From WHTI01 sp963826105 (lineage in GTDB: Bacteria; Actinomycetota; CADDZG01; WHSQ01): a stretch of 64,000 bases of DNA. Within the stretch, counting starts at the first letter, position 1. Each line of letters starts with the position of its first letter. Under the pieces are notes generated by a model that saw nothing but the letters and a program-made list of their open reading frames with translations, ran no database searches and was not told where the DNA came from. The translations under genes and the position numbers were made by a program. The DNA is taken from contig CAWGWA010000006.1 in assembly GCA_963826105.1 (NCBI GenBank), forward strand, positions 348,702 to 412,701, written 5' to 3'. Shown one piece after another: positions 8,539-17,809 of the stretch.

Positions 8539-9792
8539 ATGGGCTCGGTTATCCACCTCTCACGCACCAATCGGGAATGGCTCAAGGACCACTCCCGCAA
8601 GGCCCCCCGGAGCGACGGTCGCGTCGCTCTCGTGCTGGGCGGCGGCGGGATCACCGGCGCGGCCTATCACCTCGGTGTCCTGAACGCCATGAACGGCATG
8701 GGCGCCGAGGCCGGCGTCAACGACTTCGATCTCTATGTCGGGACCTCCGCAGGTGCGGTGGTGGCTGCCTGCCTGGCCAATGGAATCACCCCGGAGGATC
8801 TGATCCTCGCCAACATGGGCCATGCCTCGGCGACCTTTCCGGGCATCGGTGCCGACGAGGTCCTCATGCCCGACCGCCGAGGCATCGTCTCGTCGATGGT
8901 CAGGTGGCCGCTCAGCGTCGTTGGAGCGCTCCGCCGCTACATCGGACACCCCTTCACAACCGGATTGATCGACGGACTGGGAGCGCTCGCCGAGGGACTC
9001 CCAGCAGCGATCTACACGACCGACGGCACCGAGCGATACCTCCGTGGGCTCCTCACCCGGGACGGGTTCACGAACGACTTTCGGTCGACGAAACGAAGGC
9101 TACTGATCACCGCCACCGATCTCGACAGTGCGCAGCGGGTGGTGTTCGGAGAGGAGGGGGTCGATGACATCCCGATCTCCGAAGCTGCCGCCGCCTCGAC
9201 CGCGATCCCGCTCCTCTACGCGCCGAGGGAGATCAACAACCGGGTGTACCTGGACGGGGGCCTGCGCTCCACGACGAGCATCGAGGTAGCGATCGCTCAC
9301 GGAGCCAAACTAGTGGTCTGTATCAACCCTCTGGTCCCCTACGTCCATGACGTGAGATACCTCCTGCCGACCTCCACAGGGTTGCCGTCACACCACATCG
9401 CCGAGAAGGGCTTCCCACACATCGCGGCCCAGAGCTTCAGGATCATGGCCCAGGCACAGGTCGAGAAGGAACTCGAAGTCATCACCCACGCCCATCCCGA
9501 CGTCGACATCATCCTGATCGAGCCGAGGCGGGACGACGAGCACCTCTTCGTCTTCAACCTGATGGACTACGGGAGCAGGGAACGGATCGCGAGGCACGCT
9601 TTCGAAAGCGTTGCGATCGACCTCGTGACCCGATTCCCCGAATACGAGAAGGTCCTCGGGCGGCACGGGATCAAGCTCAGTCGCGACCGGCTGATCGATC
9701 AACTCCAATCGATCGTAGAGGGCGCCGAGCCTCGCTTCTACGGTACCGAAGACCTCGAGTCGGTTGACACCGGCATCGAAAGCGACCTCTGA
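8539..9792 (+). CDS. Patatin-like phospholipase
   Basis: A cytosolic or membrane-associated serine lipase of the patatin family, 417 residues. The oxyanion-hole glycine loop GGGGITG lies near residue 35. The nucleophile elbow GTSAG (GxSxG) is at about 68-72, and the second half of the Ser-Asp dyad is the DGG of YLDGGLRS near residue 238. These residues support acyl ester hydrolysis, with phospholipids or lysophospholipids as likely substrates. ATG at 8539 is chosen over longer frames because GTAAGGTGGG precedes it and the patatin domain begins about 30 residues in. No signal peptide is seen. The sugar dehydrogenase gene starts 11 bases after its stop. Confidence 0.9.
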   Translation: MGSVIHLSRTNREWLKDHSRKAPRSDGRVALVLGGGGITGAAYHLGVLNAMNGMGAEAGVNDFDLYVGTSAGAVVAACLANGITPEDLILANMGHASATFPGIGADEVLMPDRRGIVSSMVRWPLSVVGALRRYIGHPFTTGLIDGLGALAEGLPAAIYTTDGTERYLRGLLTRDGFTNDFRSTKRRLLITATDLDSAQRVVFGEEGVDDIPISEAAAASTAIPLLYAPREINNRVYLDGGLRSTTSIEVAIAHGAKLVVCINPLVPYVHDVRYLLPTSTGLPSHHIAEKGFPHIAAQSFRIMAQAQVEKELEVITHAHPDVDIILIEPRRDDEHLFVFNLMDYGSRERIARHAFESVAIDLVTRFPEYEKVLGRHGIKLSRDRLIDQLQSIVEGAEPRFYGTEDLESVDTGIESDL

Positions 9793-9803
9793 AGGTAACG
9801 ACC

Positions 9804-11033
9804 GTGCGCTGCCCGGCGTCCCTGATCCTGATCCTGGCGCTGGCCCTGGGGGGCTGTTCCCGGTCCAACGAGCCCGAAGAAGCGTCGCCAAGGCCGTCGT
9901 CACCCGGCCCAGGCCCCACGTCGGGACCGTCGCCGGAGGTCGCTCCCGATCCACTGGGTGCACGGATCGAGCTTCGTCCGGTTGCCTCGGGTTTCGAGAG
10001 TCCTTTGCTCGTAACCAATGCAAGTGACGGCAGTGGACGCCTCTTCGTCGTCGAACAGACCGGACGTATCAAGATCGTGACTCAAAAGGGGCGAGTCTCC
10101 GCCGACGTGTTTCTCGACGTGAGCGACCGGATCGTGGCCGGGGGCGAGCAGGGCCTGCTCGGGCTAGCGTTCGAACCCGACTACGCCGAGAGCGGTCGCT
10201 TCTACATCAACTACACGAACGGGGACGGCGACACCGTTGTGGCGCGCTACCGGGTGAGCGAAGATCCGAACCGGGCGGACCCGGGATCGGCCGAGGTGAT
10301 CCTCACGGTCGACCAGCCGTACGGGAACCACAACGGCGGACATCTCGTCTTCGGGCCCGACAGATATCTCTACGTCGGACTCGGAGACGGCGGCTCGGGC
10401 GGCGATCCGCACGGCCACGGGCAGAACACCGACACGCTGCTGGCATCGATCCTCCGGCTCGATGTCTCGGGGTCGTCCGGCTACACCATCCCAGACGACA
10501 ATCCGTTCGCGGAGGGCGGAGGAGGGAGTGGCGGTGAAGGAGGGGCTCCCGAGATCTGGGCGTATGGGCTCCGCAACCCATGGCGCTTCAGCTTCGACCG
10601 CACCACCGGGGATCTGTGGCTCGGAGACGTCGGCCAGGAGGACCTCGAGGAGATCGATCGTGCTCCGGCCGGATCCGGCGGGCTCAACTTCGGATGGAAC
10701 GTGATGGAGGGAGACGCCTGCTACGGCTCATCGTCGTGCGACAGGGACGGACTCGAGATGCCCGTAACCCAGTACTCACACGACGATGGCTGCTCGGTTA
10801 CCGGTGGACACGTCTACCGCGGCGACGACTACCCGATCCTCGCCGGCGGCTACCTGTTCGCCGATTATTGCTCGGGCCTGTTGTGGGTCATCGAAGCCAG
10901 GGGGCACAGGGGAGACCCAAAGCTGGCCCTGGAGACGGGGCGTTCGGTGAGTTCGTTCGGAGAATCAGAGGATGGAGAGATGTTCCTCGTGGATATCGGC
11001 GCCGGAGAGTTGCTTCAGGTCACCGCGCGCTGA
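9804..11033 (+). CDS. PQQ-dependent aldose/sorbosone dehydrogenase-like lipoprotein
   Basis: A secreted six-bladed beta-propeller of the glucose/sorbosone dehydrogenase family (soluble PQQ glucose dehydrogenase, Yli/HHIP type), 409 residues. The signal peptide ends in LALALGGC, a lipobox, so it is an anchored lipoprotein. Family motifs are present in order: EQGLLGLAFEPDY, HNGGHLVFGPD (His and Asp near the PQQ/calcium site), YVGLGDGGSGGDP, IWAYGLRNPWRFSFD, WLGDVGQ, and GGHVYRG. The start is GTG with GAAGG upstream. The last 19 bases overlap the 3' end of uvrA on the other strand. No PQQ synthesis genes are in the window; the true substrate is unknown. Confidence 0.9.
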   Translation: MRCPASLILILALALGGCSRSNEPEEASPRPSSPGPGPTSGPSPEVAPDPLGARIELRPVASGFESPLLVTNASDGSGRLFVVEQTGRIKIVTQKGRVSADVFLDVSDRIVAGGEQGLLGLAFEPDYAESGRFYINYTNGDGDTVVARYRVSEDPNRADPGSAEVILTVDQPYGNHNGGHLVFGPDRYLYVGLGDGGSGGDPHGHGQNTDTLLASILRLDVSGSSGYTIPDDNPFAEGGGGSGGEGGAPEIWAYGLRNPWRFSFDRTTGDLWLGDVGQEDLEEIDRAPAGSGGLNFGWNVMEGDACYGSSSCDRDGLEMPVTQYSHDDGCSVTGGHVYRGDDYPILAGGYLFADYCSGLLWVIEARGHRGDPKLALETGRSVSSFGESEDGEMFLVDIGAGELLQVTAR

Positions 11034-13942
11034 GTCGCGGTTCGCTTCGAGCGCGCCGCCGCAACCGCCTTCACCTTCCGTTTTGCCGGGGTCGACTTCA
11101 GGAGTGGAGCGAGGTACTCCCCGGTGTATGAGCCCTTGGTCACGGCGACCTCTTCGGGGGTTCCCTCTGCGACGATCGATCCGCCGCCAGAACCACCTTC
11201 GGGCCCGAGGTCGATGATGTGGTCGGCGGTCTTGATCACATCGAGGTTGTGCTCGATCACGACCACCGTGTTCCCCGCATCGACCAGACGATGTAGAACG
11301 CCGAGGAGTTTGCTGACGTCTTCGAAGTGCAGGCCAGTGGTCGGCTCGTCGAGGATGTACAAGGTCTGGCCCGTCGATCGTTTGGCGAGTTCGGTTGAAA
11401 GCTTCACGCGCTGGGCCTCGCCGCCCGACAGGGTCGGCGCGGGCTGGCCGAGCTTGATGTAGCCAAGTCCCACGTCGTTCAAGGTGTTCATGTGGCGAGC
11501 GATCGGCGGGATCGCCTTGAAGAACTCCGCCCCCTCCGACACCGACATCTCCAACACCTCGGAGACGTTCTTCCCCTTGTAGCGGACCTCGAGGGTCTCC
11601 CTGTTGTATCGCTTGCCCTTGCACACCTCGCACGGAACGTAGACGTCCGGAAGGAAGTGCATCTCGATCTTGATCGTTCCGTCACCGGCACAGGCTTCGC
11701 AGCGACCCCCTCGGACGTTGAACGAGAAACGCCCCGGCTGGTAGCCGCGTCGCTTGGCATCCGGGGTCTTGGCGAACAGTTTCCGGACGTGATCCCAGAC
11801 CCCGGTGTAGGTCGCCGGGTTGGACCTCGGTGTCCGCCCGATGGGTGACTGGTCGATGTCGATGACCTTGTCGACGAAATCGACCCCGTCGATCGAGCGG
11901 TGCTTGCCCGCGACCAACTTGGCCTGGCGATTCAACCTATGGTGCACCGCCCGATGCAGGATCTCGTTGACGAGGGTCGACTTCCCCGAGCCCGACACGC
12001 CGGTGACAGAGATGAACCGACCTAACGGGAACTCAACGTCGATCTCCTTGAGGTTGTGCTGCCGGGCCCCCTTGACCACGATCGATTCACCGTTGCCCTT
12101 GCGGCGCTCGAGCGGCACGTCGATCATCTTGCGGCCGGTGAGGTAATCGCCGGTCAACGAACCCTCCATGTCGAGGAGTCCCTGAAGAGACCCAGCGTGA
12201 ACGATCTCGCCGCCGCTTTCCCCCGCTCCGGGCCCGATATCTACGACGTAGTCGGCCGTTCGGATCGTGTCCTCGTCGTGCTCCACGACGATCAGCGTGT
12301 TGCCGAGGTCGCGCAGTCGTACGAGGGTTTCGATCAGGCGTCGGTTGTCGCGCTGGTGGAGTCCGATCGAGGGCTCATCGAGGACGTACAGCACCCCCAC
12401 GAGCCCGGATCCGATCTGCGTCGCGAGACGGATCCGCTGAGCCTCACCCCCGGCCAGGGTTGCGGAGTTCCTCGACAGCGTGAGGTAGTCGAGGCCGACA
12501 TCGAGTAGGAATCCAAGACGCGCGTGGATCTCCTTCAGGACGCGCTCGGCGATGTGCGTCTCGCGATCGTTGAGTTCGAGCGTGCGCATGAACGCATCGC
12601 AGAGGTCGATCGACAGCGACGTCACCTCATGGATGTTCTTGTCCCCCAGGGTCACCGCCAGGGTCTCGGGCCTGAGCCGGGCTCCATCACACTCGGGGCA
12701 CGGGACCTCGCGGAAGTACTGCTCGTAGCGCTCCCGGGCGTAATCGGAATCGGTCTCCGAACGGCGGCGCTCGAGCCACGTCACGACCCCCTCGAACACC
12801 GTCCAGTAGGAACGGACGCGTCCGAAGCGGTTCTTGTACCGAACGTGGATCTCCTCGTCGTTCGAGCCGTAGAGGATGACCTCCTTGGCCTTCTTCGGAA
12901 GCCGCTTCCAGGGGACATCCATCTTGAAGCCGAAGGTCTTGGACGCAGAGGCCAGGAGCCGATCGAAATACTCCAGCGTGCGGCCCGACCACGGACCGAT
13001 CGCGCCGGCCTCGAGCGAGAGGTCGGGGTTCGGGACGACCAGCTCGATGTCAACCTCGAGGTGGGTTCCGAGTCCGTCGCAGTGGTCACACGCTCCGTAC
13101 GGCGAATTGAAAGAGAAGTTACGAGGTGCCAACTCCTCGAAGCTGATCCCGCAATCGACGCACGCGAGATGCTGGCTGAACAAGATGTCTTCTGCGTCAT
13201 CGTCGACCAGATCGATCGCAGCGAGTCCCTCGGCAAGTCCCAGCGCTGTCTCGAGAGAGTCGGCAAGGCGAGTGCCGACGCCTTCCTTGATGACGAGCCG
13301 GTCCACCACCACGTCGATGTCGTGCTGGTGATATCGGTCGAGCTTGATCTTCTCGGTGAGTTCACGCATCTCGCCGTCGACCCGAGCTCGTGCGAACCCG
13401 CGGCGTGCGAGATCGTCGAACAGACTCTGGAACTCTCCCTTGCGGGTTCGGACCACGGGAGCAAGCACCTGGAAGCGCGTACCCTCCGGCAGATTCAGAA
13501 CCTGATCGACGATCTGTTCCGGGGTCTGGCGCGCGATCGGTCGTCCGCAGTTGTGGCAGTGCGGCCGCCCGATCCGCGCGAACAGCAGACGCATGTAGTC
13601 GTAGATCTCGGTGATCGTCCCGACCGTCGAACGAGGGTTCTTGGGCGCGGACTTCTGATCGATCGAGATCGCCGGGCTTAGACCCTCGATGAAGTCGACA
13701 TCGGGCTTGTCCATCTGACCGAGGAACTGCCGTGCGTAAGACGACAACGACTCGACATAGCGCCGCTGCCCCTCGGCGTAGATCGTGTCGAAGGCAAGCG
13801 ACGATTTCCCCGAACCGGAGATGCCCGTGAAGACGATCAGCGAATCCCGGGGCAGTTCGAGGTGGACGTTCTTCAGATTGTGCTCTCGGGCCCCCCGGAC
13901 CACGAGACGGTCCCCGGAGCCCCCTGCGGAGGCGATATCCAT
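11015..13942 (-). CDS. uvrA: UvrA, excinuclease ABC subunit A
   Basis: The DNA-damage sensor of nucleotide excision repair, 975 residues, usual for the family. It has two ABC ATPase modules: Walker A TGISGSGKSS near residue 40 and TGVSGSGKST near 650, with signature motifs LAGGEAQRI and LSGGEAQRV and Walker B DEPSIGLH and DEPTTGLH. Zinc-finger Cys pairs are present (CxNC, CVDCG, CPECDG, CEACAGDG, CEVCKG). Start is ATG at 13942 (KNVHLELP follows shortly), with AAGG upstream; an upstream extension is low-complexity and not UvrA-like. UvrA acts with UvrB, encoded about 9 kb away. The reading frame is intact. Its 3' end overlaps the sugar dehydrogenase gene antisense by 19 bases. Confidence 0.97.
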   Translation of the reverse strand: MDIASAGGSGDRLVVRGAREHNLKNVHLELPRDSLIVFTGISGSGKSSLAFDTIYAEGQRRYVESLSSYARQFLGQMDKPDVDFIEGLSPAISIDQKSAPKNPRSTVGTITEIYDYMRLLFARIGRPHCHNCGRPIARQTPEQIVDQVLNLPEGTRFQVLAPVVRTRKGEFQSLFDDLARRGFARARVDGEMRELTEKIKLDRYHQHDIDVVVDRLVIKEGVGTRLADSLETALGLAEGLAAIDLVDDDAEDILFSQHLACVDCGISFEELAPRNFSFNSPYGACDHCDGLGTHLEVDIELVVPNPDLSLEAGAIGPWSGRTLEYFDRLLASASKTFGFKMDVPWKRLPKKAKEVILYGSNDEEIHVRYKNRFGRVRSYWTVFEGVVTWLERRRSETDSDYARERYEQYFREVPCPECDGARLRPETLAVTLGDKNIHEVTSLSIDLCDAFMRTLELNDRETHIAERVLKEIHARLGFLLDVGLDYLTLSRNSATLAGGEAQRIRLATQIGSGLVGVLYVLDEPSIGLHQRDNRRLIETLVRLRDLGNTLIVVEHDEDTIRTADYVVDIGPGAGESGGEIVHAGSLQGLLDMEGSLTGDYLTGRKMIDVPLERRKGNGESIVVKGARQHNLKEIDVEFPLGRFISVTGVSGSGKSTLVNEILHRAVHHRLNRQAKLVAGKHRSIDGVDFVDKVIDIDQSPIGRTPRSNPATYTGVWDHVRKLFAKTPDAKRRGYQPGRFSFNVRGGRCEACAGDGTIKIEMHFLPDVYVPCEVCKGKRYNRETLEVRYKGKNVSEVLEMSVSEGAEFFKAIPPIARHMNTLNDVGLGYIKLGQPAPTLSGGEAQRVKLSTELAKRSTGQTLYILDEPTTGLHFEDVSKLLGVLHRLVDAGNTVVVIEHNLDVIKTADHIIDLGPEGGSGGGSIVAEGTPEEVAVTKGSYTGEYLAPLLKSTPAKRKVKAVAAARSKRTATQRAVT

Positions 13943-13974
13943 GAACCTTCGAGGATAAACGACGCGCTTGTTAT

Positions 13975-14415
13975 TTAGAACCGGTCTAACAGCCCTGCCA
14001 GTTCTTCGAGGGCCGCAGAGACCTCGGGGGCGTCGGCGGGAGCGTCCATCAGGGCGAGGATCTCGGTGTAGGCCTCGTCGATGGAGGCGGCGGCGTCTGG
14101 GTCCATCAGGGCGGCGGCCTCGGAGACCTCCTCGTACCGCTCCCGGCTGCGCTCTACGGCGCCACGGGCTCCGGAGAGCTCGGCCTCCTTCACGACGACG
14201 CCGTCGACAACCGCCTCGGTGTACTCGATCTCGGCGACATCGAGCAGGTCGGATGCCGACGATAGGCTCGTCCTGACCTCGGCCAAGGCCTCGACGGGAT
14301 CCGATCCCCCGCTGCTCCCCAGTGCCCAACCGAGGGCGATACCGAGCAGCAGGCCGATGCCCGCAGCCGCGACGATCGCCGGCCAGCGGGGACGGGGTGG
14401 GCGGTAGATCGCCAT
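13975..14415 (-). CDS. Small membrane-anchored helical protein of the iron operon
   Basis: A 146-residue protein with one transmembrane segment (about residues 12-35, IVAAAGIGLLLGIALGWALG) followed by an outside helical domain of about 100 residues. That domain (ARGAVERSRERYEEVSEAAA ... DEAYTEILALMD ... VSAALEELAGLLDRF) has the same pattern as the helical domain at the N-terminus of the FTR1 permease and in the lipoprotein of this operon. The ATG overlaps the stop of the hydantoinase-like gene by one base (TGATG), so it is translationally coupled and is the last gene of the operon. No database family is recognised. A role in handling iron outside the membrane is inference from context. Confidence 0.65.
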   Translation of the reverse strand: MAIYRPPRPRWPAIVAAAGIGLLLGIALGWALGSSGGSDPVEALAEVRTSLSSASDLLDVAEIEYTEAVVDGVVVKEAELSGARGAVERSRERYEEVSEAAALMDPDAAASIDEAYTEILALMDAPADAPEVSAALEELAGLLDRF

Positions 14416-16517
14416 CAGGTGCGGACGAGGAAGGCGGCCATCGGCTCCTCGGAGCCGTTGCACTGGGCTGCGGTTGCCTCGATCACCTGGTTCGGATCGG
14501 AGAACAGGCTGAGGTCGATCAGGCGCGCCCCCTTGAGGACGGTGACCGCGGGAGCGATCGAGATCGGTCCCAGGTGGCGCACCATCCGCATGACCTCACG
14601 ATCGATGTCCGCTGCGATCGTGTTCGCCGGTCCATTGAGTACGACCCCACGCCCTCGCGCCGCGATCGTGGCGCGGCGATCGATGATCGCGAAGTCACGC
14701 TCGCGGCCCTCACCCGATGTGAAGACGGTGTAGAACCCGTCGCTGAGGATCAGGACTGGATCTTCCAACGCCTCTTTGGCGACCACGGCGATCTCTTCAT
14801 CGTCGACCTCGATCACAGGCCCGAGATCCGAGTCGAGCGCGACGGATCCGGTGGCGGTGATCCGCATCGCGCGCCGCTCGGTGATCGCCTCGCTCTCGAA
14901 CTGGATCGTGTTGGGCGCCGCGCCGGCGGCGATCGCTGCTGCCTCTGCTTCTTGCTGCAGTGCGGCCATGGCTTCGGGTGAAGGACGAGACATCGCTCGT
15001 TCGACCTCGATGCGTACCAAGGAAAGAGCATCCCCCACCGAGGAGATGACTTCTGCGTCGACAGGGATCGAGTAGTCGGTCCCGATCGCCTTCGAGAGCG
15101 CCGGGATCAGCGCTCCCGCTCCTCCGCCGAGCCCGACGATGGTGGGAGCTGCGAGTTCGTGAGTCGTTAGTGCTTCCTGCGCAACGCCGGCGATCTTGTG
15201 AGCCGCGATCTCCAACGTCCGAGCCGCCAGGCGTTCCCAGGACGTGCGGGTAATGAGGGCCAGGGCCTCGAAACCCAACCTCGCGGAGGTCGGGTCCCCG
15301 GCTGCGTAGGCTCCTTCCGGGATCTCGCCAAGGGCATTGGCCGCGCAGGTCACCGTCAACGCGAACCGGGTTCCCTCCGTGGTTTCGATTACGACATGAT
15401 CCGCGGGATCACCCTCCTTCGGGGATCCAAGCACGGCGCGTGCTCCCTCAAGTTGCGCCGGCTGGGCGAACGAGCAGTACTTCAGGCCCGAGATGTGCGC
15501 CGATCGGGGCCCGACATCCGCGATCTTGAGGCGGCCGAGCGATCGTCGCATCCGGATGAGGCTCCCGCCTGCAACCCCGGCGACGCGGACGTCGAGGCTC
15601 CGGACACAGGTGACGTGCTCGAGGACCCGCACGTAAGCAAGAACCGGGCGTCCGCCCTTGACGATGCTCACGTTCGTGCTCGTACCTCCAACCTCCACGA
15701 CTACACCGTCGGTCACCGAGAGGTGCCTCAGAGCACCGGCGATCGAGGCCGCAGGTCCACTGAATGCGGTCAGGATCGGATGTCGGCGAAGGGAGTGGAT
15801 GTCGGCCGCGCCGCCGTCGCCCCTCATGATCAACAGCGGCGTTTCCCCGATCCGGTCCGCCACGGCGTTCTCCACGACCGAGGCGGTGGACAGAGCGGTC
15901 GGCAAGATACTGGCGTTCAGCGCAGCGGTTACGGTCCTCATCTCGAGCCCGTAGAGGCCGGTGAGCTCGTGTCCGGCGCATGCCGGGATCCCCAACTCCT
16001 CCGCGATCTCGAGGGCCATCCACTCGGAGCGTGGGTCCTCGACCCCGAATGCCTCAGAGATCGCAAGGACCTCTGCGCCGCTCTCCACCAGTCCTCTAAC
16101 GGCACGCTCCATCACCGCGCGATCGAGACCGGCGGACACATCGACGAATGCATGCAGAGACCTCAGCGAATGACCCGGCGCGAGCTTGATGTCTCCTACC
16201 CGGGTTCGACTGCGGGTTCGCCGCAGGTCGGGGTGACGTCCGATCCCCAGGACCCCCACGGTCGCGGTGTCGCCCTCGAGTAGAGCGTTGACGGCCTGGG
16301 TGGTCGAGTGCCCCACGAGCTCGATCGAGCCCAGGCCCTTTCGTTCGACAACGTCGGTCAACGCGGCCAGGGCTTCGGCAACGCCTTCGGAAGTGCCGGA
16401 TGCGGACGCGTGCGTTGTTGGCACCACGGCGCGTGCCACGATCTCGTGCGTTAAGGGATCACAGGCCACGGCCTTGGTGAAGGTTCCGCCGACATCGACG
16501 CCGACTCGCAGACTCAC
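14415..16517 (-). CDS. Hydantoinase/oxoprolinase (HyuA) family protein
   Basis: A 700-residue protein of the hydantoinase A / 5-oxoprolinase family. The N-terminal ribonuclease-H-like ATPase part starts VGVDVGGTFTKAVACD (phosphate loop 1) and continues with GHSTTQAVNALLEG. The middle has the HyuA core (LIMRGDGGAADIHSLRRHPI, AFSGPAASIAGA, VEVGGTSTNVS). Members couple ATP cleavage to opening of cyclic amides or carboxylate chemistry and usually pair with HyuB; no HyuB is present. GTG at 16517 is chosen because GGAGG lies six bases upstream. A TTG six bases earlier would sit directly on that site. It is the third gene of the iron-box operon. A link to iron has no precedent known to me. Confidence 0.85.
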   Translation of the reverse strand: MSLRVGVDVGGTFTKAVACDPLTHEIVARAVVPTTHASASGTSEGVAEALAALTDVVERKGLGSIELVGHSTTQAVNALLEGDTATVGVLGIGRHPDLRRTRSRTRVGDIKLAPGHSLRSLHAFVDVSAGLDRAVMERAVRGLVESGAEVLAISEAFGVEDPRSEWMALEIAEELGIPACAGHELTGLYGLEMRTVTAALNASILPTALSTASVVENAVADRIGETPLLIMRGDGGAADIHSLRRHPILTAFSGPAASIAGALRHLSVTDGVVVEVGGTSTNVSIVKGGRPVLAYVRVLEHVTCVRSLDVRVAGVAGGSLIRMRRSLGRLKIADVGPRSAHISGLKYCSFAQPAQLEGARAVLGSPKEGDPADHVVIETTEGTRFALTVTCAANALGEIPEGAYAAGDPTSARLGFEALALITRTSWERLAARTLEIAAHKIAGVAQEALTTHELAAPTIVGLGGGAGALIPALSKAIGTDYSIPVDAEVISSVGDALSLVRIEVERAMSRPSPEAMAALQQEAEAAAIAAGAAPNTIQFESEAITERRAMRITATGSVALDSDLGPVIEVDDEEIAVVAKEALEDPVLILSDGFYTVFTSGEGRERDFAIIDRRATIAARGRGVVLNGPANTIAADIDREVMRMVRHLGPISIAPAVTVLKGARLIDLSLFSDPNQVIEATAAQCNGSEEPMAAFLVRT

Positions 16518-16519
16518 GC

Positions 16520-17809
16520 TCAACCTCCACCGGTGGAACTCGGCTCGGGTTCGGGGACCTCTTCGAGGGCGGTAGCGGTCTGTACCGGAAGCACGCGCTT
16601 CTCACGCCGGGGCAGGATCACGAACGTCCAGATCGCTCCGACGATGTAAACGAGGGCCAGAGCCGCCTGAGTCATGAGCGACTGAGTCGTCGGATGCCAC
16701 CCGGTCAATTCGGCGAGGAAGATCGGCAACCTGGGCACCCCTTCCAGGAAGGTGACCGGGATGACGGCCGATTGCTGGAGTGCACGGACCGCGTTCCCGG
16801 CGAAAGCCACCGACAGGACCATGATCAGCACGACCGCGGTGCCTAGGAACAGCTTGATCGGCACCCTCCTCCCGGCCCGGAAGATCGAGTACCCGACACC
16901 AACCAACACGGCAACGCCCAGGACGGCCCCGAGAACGACCCATTGGGTCAAGCCCTGAGCGAACGACAGAAGCGCTTGGTAGAAGAGCACGGTCTCGAAT
17001 CCCTCGCGATAGACCGCGGTGAATCCGACTCCGGCGAGAGCAAGGGTCGACCCCGTCGAGGCGGCGGTCCAGACCTTTGCCTTTACGAACTCCATCCACC
17101 GACGATGTTCGAGGCGTGTGATCAACCAGAACGAGACGTAGAAGAGCATCACGACCGCCAGCAGTGCAGTAGCGGCTTCGAGCAGCTCTCGCTGGAACGG
17201 GGCGATGTTGATGACAACGGCGGCCAGCAGGAAGGTGGCGATGGTCGCCAGGCCAGCGAGACCAACACCCTTGAGAACTGCACCCTTGTAGCGACTGTTG
17301 CGGCTCGCCTCGAGGTAACCAAGGACTGCGGCGACGACCAGGACGGCTTCGAGCCCCTCTCGGAACATGATCATGAACGAGTACCCCGCCGCCAGGAGCG
17401 GCGCAGCCAACCCTGGTTCGGCGAGAACGCGCTCAACATCGTCGAGACCGCGCTTCACCTCGGTGGCGGTGTCCGTGACCTCGTCGACCGGGAACCCCGC
17501 CTCTATCTGATTGCGGAGGTTGGCGAAATCCTCCTCTAACGTCAGGGTCAGCGCTTCGTCCCTCACGCGCAGCGGTATCTCAACGAACTCGAAGTGGTCT
17601 AGGTAAGCATTCCTCGCCGCCGTATACGCCGCCTCCGCGTCGCCTGCCTCGTAGAGCTCAACCGCTTCGTCGATCAGCTCACGTGCGACGTCGAGTTCTT
17701 CGATCCCCTCGTCCGGGGTGACGCCGCCGTCTTGCGCGAGGGCCGGGCCCCCGATCGACAGAAGCGCGAGCAGCGCCAGCGCGGCGACTAGAAGGAGCCT
17801 GATCCTCAC
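16520..17809 (-). CDS. FTR1/EfeU family iron permease with N-terminal helical domain
   Basis: A 429-residue high-affinity iron permease. Residues 1-26 are a signal peptide. About residues 27-125 form a periplasmic-side helical domain (ELYEAGDAEAAYTAARNAYL). Then come about seven transmembrane segments carrying the two iron-binding motifs of the family, FREGLEAVLVV near residue 149 and YREGFETVLFYQ later. FTR1 and EfeU use these REGxE motifs to pass ferric iron. Start is GTG overlapping the stop of the lipoprotein gene by four bases (GTGA), and its stop lies just before the hydantoinase-like start. The extra N-terminal domain is shared with the other two helical proteins of the operon. Repression by iron is expected from the upstream box. 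Confidence 0.92.
   Translation of the reverse strand: MRIRLLLVAALALLALLSIGGPALAQDGGVTPDEGIEELDVARELIDEAVELYEAGDAEAAYTAARNAYLDHFEFVEIPLRVRDEALTLTLEEDFANLRNQIEAGFPVDEVTDTATEVKRGLDDVERVLAEPGLAAPLLAAGYSFMIMFREGLEAVLVVAAVLGYLEASRNSRYKGAVLKGVGLAGLATIATFLLAAVVINIAPFQRELLEAATALLAVVMLFYVSFWLITRLEHRRWMEFVKAKVWTAASTGSTLALAGVGFTAVYREGFETVLFYQALLSFAQGLTQWVVLGAVLGVAVLVGVGYSIFRAGRRVPIKLFLGTAVVLIMVLSVAFAGNAVRALQQSAVIPVTFLEGVPRLPIFLAELTGWHPTTQSLMTQAALALVYIVGAIWTFVILPRREKRVLPVQTATALEEVPEPEPSSTGGG

Noticed and set aside
12524..13681. Long open frame (385 codons) on the plus strand inside uvrA
   Set aside because: It is antisense to conserved UvrA sequence and has no family motifs; such shadows are common at this GC content.
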